Shown in pieces: positions 32,879 through 34,536 of a DNA stretch of 34,536 nucleotides. The DNA comes from Opitutia bacterium (lineage in GTDB: Bacteria; Verrucomicrobiota; Verrucomicrobiia; Opitutales; Opitutaceae), in the NCBI GenBank assembly GCA_003142955.1, contig PLOH01000122.1:1-34536 (forward strand). The letters are read 5' to 3'. Position 1 is the first letter of the stretch, and the number at the start of each line of letters is the position of its first letter. The notes beneath the pieces are model-generated. The model was given only the letters and a program-made list of their open reading frames with translations, searched no databases and was not told the DNA's origin. The position numbers and the translations under genes were made by a program.

Positions 32879-33412
32879 ATGTTTTCGGCCTTATCCAATC
32901 AACGACTGAAGATTATCGGGTGCCTGCTGGCACTCGACCTGTTCCTGCCGGCCTGCCGGCAAAATCTGCCGGCGGCGGCTCCGGCGGTGAAGACCGTGGG
33001 CGACTGGTTCGCGATCAAAGTCGGGGACCGGACGGTGCAGATGCAGCTCGCGATTTTCCCGGTGGAAATGGAGCATGGGCTGATGGGACGGAGCGACCTT
33101 GGGAGCGACCAGGGGATGTTTTTTGGCTACCGCGAACCGACGCAGATGAGTTTTTGGATGCGCAACACGCCGCTCCCATTGGATATTGGATTCTTCAGCA
33201 GGGAGGGCGAGTTGAAGGAAATCTACCCGATGCTGCCCTATGACGAGAAGACGATCCGCTCCCGGAGTGAAGCGCTCGAGTTCGCGCTCGAGATGAACCA
33301 GGGCTGGTTCCGCAGCCGTGGCGTCAAACCGGGCGCGATGCTGGATCTCGCCGCGCTTAAGGATGCGCTGAAGGCCCGCGGCGTGGCTCCGGAGGAATTC
33401 GGGCTGCGGTGA
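32879..33412 (+). CDS. DUF192 lipoprotein
   Basis: This is a 177-residue protein. The N-terminus QRLKIIGCLLALDLFLPAC ends in the lipobox LPAC, so it should be a membrane-anchored lipoprotein. The remainder is a DUF192 domain: AIFPVEMEHGLMGRSDLGSD, GMFFGYREPTQMSFWMRNTP, LPLDIGFFSREGELKEIYPM, and a C-terminal ALEMNQGWFRSRGVKPG. DUF192 is a widely found small beta domain, often exported, whose function is unclear. The ATG at 32879 has GGAG 11 bases upstream. It is divergent from the peptidase and ends 110 bases before the response regulator gene. Confidence 0.88.
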   Translation: MFSALSNQRLKIIGCLLALDLFLPACRQNLPAAAPAVKTVGDWFAIKVGDRTVQMQLAIFPVEMEHGLMGRSDLGSDQGMFFGYREPTQMSFWMRNTPLPLDIGFFSREGELKEIYPMLPYDEKTIRSRSEALEFALEMNQGWFRSRGVKPGAMLDLAALKDALKARGVAPEEFGLR

Positions 33413-33522
33413 ATTCGCCGGATCACTCTTTAATTCATTTTTCGATGGCACGTCAGAGATTTCTGGATATGATAAATCCCACGGCCCGGATCAACCCGAT
33501 TGCCAAAACGGATCTTACTTAA

Positions 33523-33936
33523 ATGGAGCCAAACCAAAGCAGCCCGGTCCCCAAGAGAATCCTTTTGATCGACGATGAGGAAGCTGTCCGCCTGACGGTG
33601 GGAGAAATCCTGAAGCGGGCGGGCTATGAGGTGCAAAGCGCTGCCGACGGCAAGAGCGGATTGGACCTTTTCCAGCGGCAAAGCTTCGATTTGCTCATCA
33701 CCGACCTGCTTATGCCGGAGGGCGATGGCCTGGAAACAATCATGGCGCTCCGTCGCGGCCGCAAGTCGCTGAAGATCATGGTCATTTCCGGCTGCGGACA
33801 GACGCTTGGGAACGAGTACATGAAGATTGCTCAACACCTTGGGGCCGACCTCACCCTGTCCAAGCCGTTTACCCGGGCGGAACTCTTGGCGGCCGTGACG
33901 AAGTTGCTCGACGCTCCTTCCGGGAAGGTGTCGTAA
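33523..33936 (+). CDS. Single-domain response regulator (CheY-like)
   Basis: This is a 137-residue receiver domain without an output domain. Conserved residues are the acidic pair Asp 17-Asp 18 (ILLIDDEE), the phosphorylation site Asp 61 (LITDLLMPEGDG), Ser 89 (VISGCG) and Lys 114 (LSKPF). It should be phosphorylated by a histidine kinase and act by protein contacts, as CheY or Spo0F do. No kinase gene is in the window, so its partner is unknown. A possible -10 box TATGAT (33468-33473) lies upstream without a good -35. The leader just before the ATG is A/T-rich (GGATCTTACTTAA) and has no clear ribosome binding site. Confidence 0.92.
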   Translation: MEPNQSSPVPKRILLIDDEEAVRLTVGEILKRAGYEVQSAADGKSGLDLFQRQSFDLLITDLLMPEGDGLETIMALRRGRKSLKIMVISGCGQTLGNEYMKIAQHLGADLTLSKPFTRAELLAAVTKLLDAPSGKVS

Positions 33937-34010
33937 GCGTCTGGCGGGACGTGAGGCGGGCAGGTTCCCGGTACTGAAGAACACCCGTTGGTGTACCGAT
34001 TGATGAGAGC

Positions 34011-34427
34011 ATGCGTGAGCCATGCCCAAAATCGGCACTCCTGATCGGCCTGGGGCTGCTGCTGTTCGCGGGGGGGTGCGGCACCGGCGGACCATCCGCG
34101 GCTGGGAGCGGGCGGGTGGTGCATTTTGTCATCATCAACCTCAGCGATTGTGAATGGCAAATCATGCTCGCTCCGGCGGACGGCGGCCTGGTTCGCGCGC
34201 TGCATTTGGCAGATCGGGAGTCGCAGGAGGTGGACCTGGCGGCGGGCGAGTACAGTATCGAACAAACTGCGCTGACTGGAACCAAGGAAATCAAATCGAC
34301 GCGACGGCTCACGGTCCGACTTGATCCCGGTCAGACCTACCGCTGGCGGCTCGTGACGCTTTTATCCGCTCCAGCGAGCGGGGCGGGCGGCGACCCGGCA
34401 AACAACGGCAATGAGCGAGAGCGATAG
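34011..34427 (+). CDS. Predicted small lipoprotein, family unknown
   Basis: The 138-residue protein has a strong lipoprotein signal (KSALLIGLGLLLFAGGC, Cys 23). The mature part begins with a Gly/Ser linker and then a beta-rich domain (VVHFVIINLSDCEWQIML, LVRALHLADRESQEVDLAAG, EYSIEQTAL, STRRLTVRLDPGQTYRWRLV). This alternation looks like a small Ig-like or carboxypeptidase-regulatory-like sandwich, but I recognise no family. The ATG at 34011 is the only sensible start. Its last 17 bases overlap the next ORF, which suggests they are made together. Confidence 0.7.
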   Translation: MREPCPKSALLIGLGLLLFAGGCGTGGPSAAGSGRVVHFVIINLSDCEWQIMLAPADGGLVRALHLADRESQEVDLAAGEYSIEQTALTGTKEIKSTRRLTVRLDPGQTYRWRLVTLLSAPASGAGGDPANNGNERER

Positions 34428-34536
34428 CTCGCGGCGGGTGGTGGCCGAGATCCGCGTCGGCGCCGACCAGCCGGCAATCACCAAGATTGGCAGTCGCTCG
34501 CTCCATCACTATTGGCAGGCGTTGGCGCGGGATTTT
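34411..34536 (+). CDS. Start of an unknown protein, cut by the window edge
   Basis: An ATG at 34411, inside the end of the preceding lipoprotein gene, opens a frame that stays open for 42 codons to the right edge. It begins MSESDSSRRVVAEIRVGADQ and continues PAITKIGSRSLHHYWQALAR. The overlap and continuing frame suggest a real gene coupled to the lipoprotein. The visible part shows no signal peptide and is too short to assign to a family. Confidence 0.6.
   Translation, partial: MSESDSSRRVVAEIRVGADQPAITKIGSRSLHHYWQALARDF

Overview
The window is a GC-rich, gene-dense stretch of bacterial chromosome. Gene content and style suggest Verrucomicrobiota, most likely Opitutaceae or a close relative. 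This is an inference from the GH78 rhamnosidase, the small lipoprotein families, the very long benzoyl-CoA-reductase-type activator, and the abundant GTAG-ended REP doublets. There is no rRNA marker to prove it. I see no phage, plasmid, CRISPR array, tRNA or complete insertion sequence.

Layout. Bases 1-4565 (+): end of a sodium:solute symporter, a lipoprotein, and the ResB and CcsA halves of a system II cytochrome c maturation machine. A repeat carrying the wreck of a GxxExxY gene lies between ResB and CcsA. Bases 4663-7070 (-): Ppx/GppA phosphatase, RsmI rRNA methyltransferase, a 51-residue lipoprotein missed by longer ORF cut-offs (with a clear terminator), and an unrecognised small ORF. 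Bases 7123-11433 (-): a 1436-residue fused activator plus 2-hydroxyacyl-CoA-dehydratase-like protein. Bases 11755-13148 (+): ferritin-like/VIT iron exporter MbfA overlapped by a GNAT acetyltransferase. Bases 13295-17024 (+): rpsP, trmD, rplS (no rimM) and transketolase. Bases 17216-24059 (+): MarR regulator, RND adaptor, RND pump, TolC-like protein, then an EF-hand protein. Bases 24327-28857 (-): NAD kinase, TlyA and a GH78 alpha-L-rhamnosidase whose stop overlaps the tlyA start. Bases 29268-32810 (-): a tight operon of M24 peptidase, heptose-phosphate kinase, heptose-bisphosphatase-like HAD protein and Fpg/Nei glycosylase. Bases 32879-34536 (+): DUF192 lipoprotein, single-domain response regulator, lipoprotein and a truncated ORF.

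How genes work together. ResB and CcsA should jointly carry heme across the membrane and ligate it to c-type cytochromes. The MarR gene probably controls the tripartite efflux system next to it. The kinase and phosphatase at 30.1-31.7 kb are consecutive steps towards ADP-heptose for LPS. RsmI, TlyA, TrmD, S16 and L19 are scattered translation and ribosome-modification genes.

Most novel signals. (1) The giant activator has two ASKHA domains. The first keeps both cluster cysteines but has lost the canonical ATP-binding residues; the second is canonical. This suggests an internal pseudo-dimer holding one iron-sulfur cluster in a single chain. (2) Several families of inverted-repeat elements fill the intergenic spaces: GTAG-ended REPINs (one carrying a second repeat nested inside it) and long imperfect inverted repeats of the ACCACGAAG and ACCACGGATT types. 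The ACCACGAAG type flanks a GxxExxY remnant at one site, sits empty where rimM is normally found at another, and provides the 5' leader of the next gene both times. (3) Many start codons follow C/T-rich leaders without a Shine-Dalgarno sequence.
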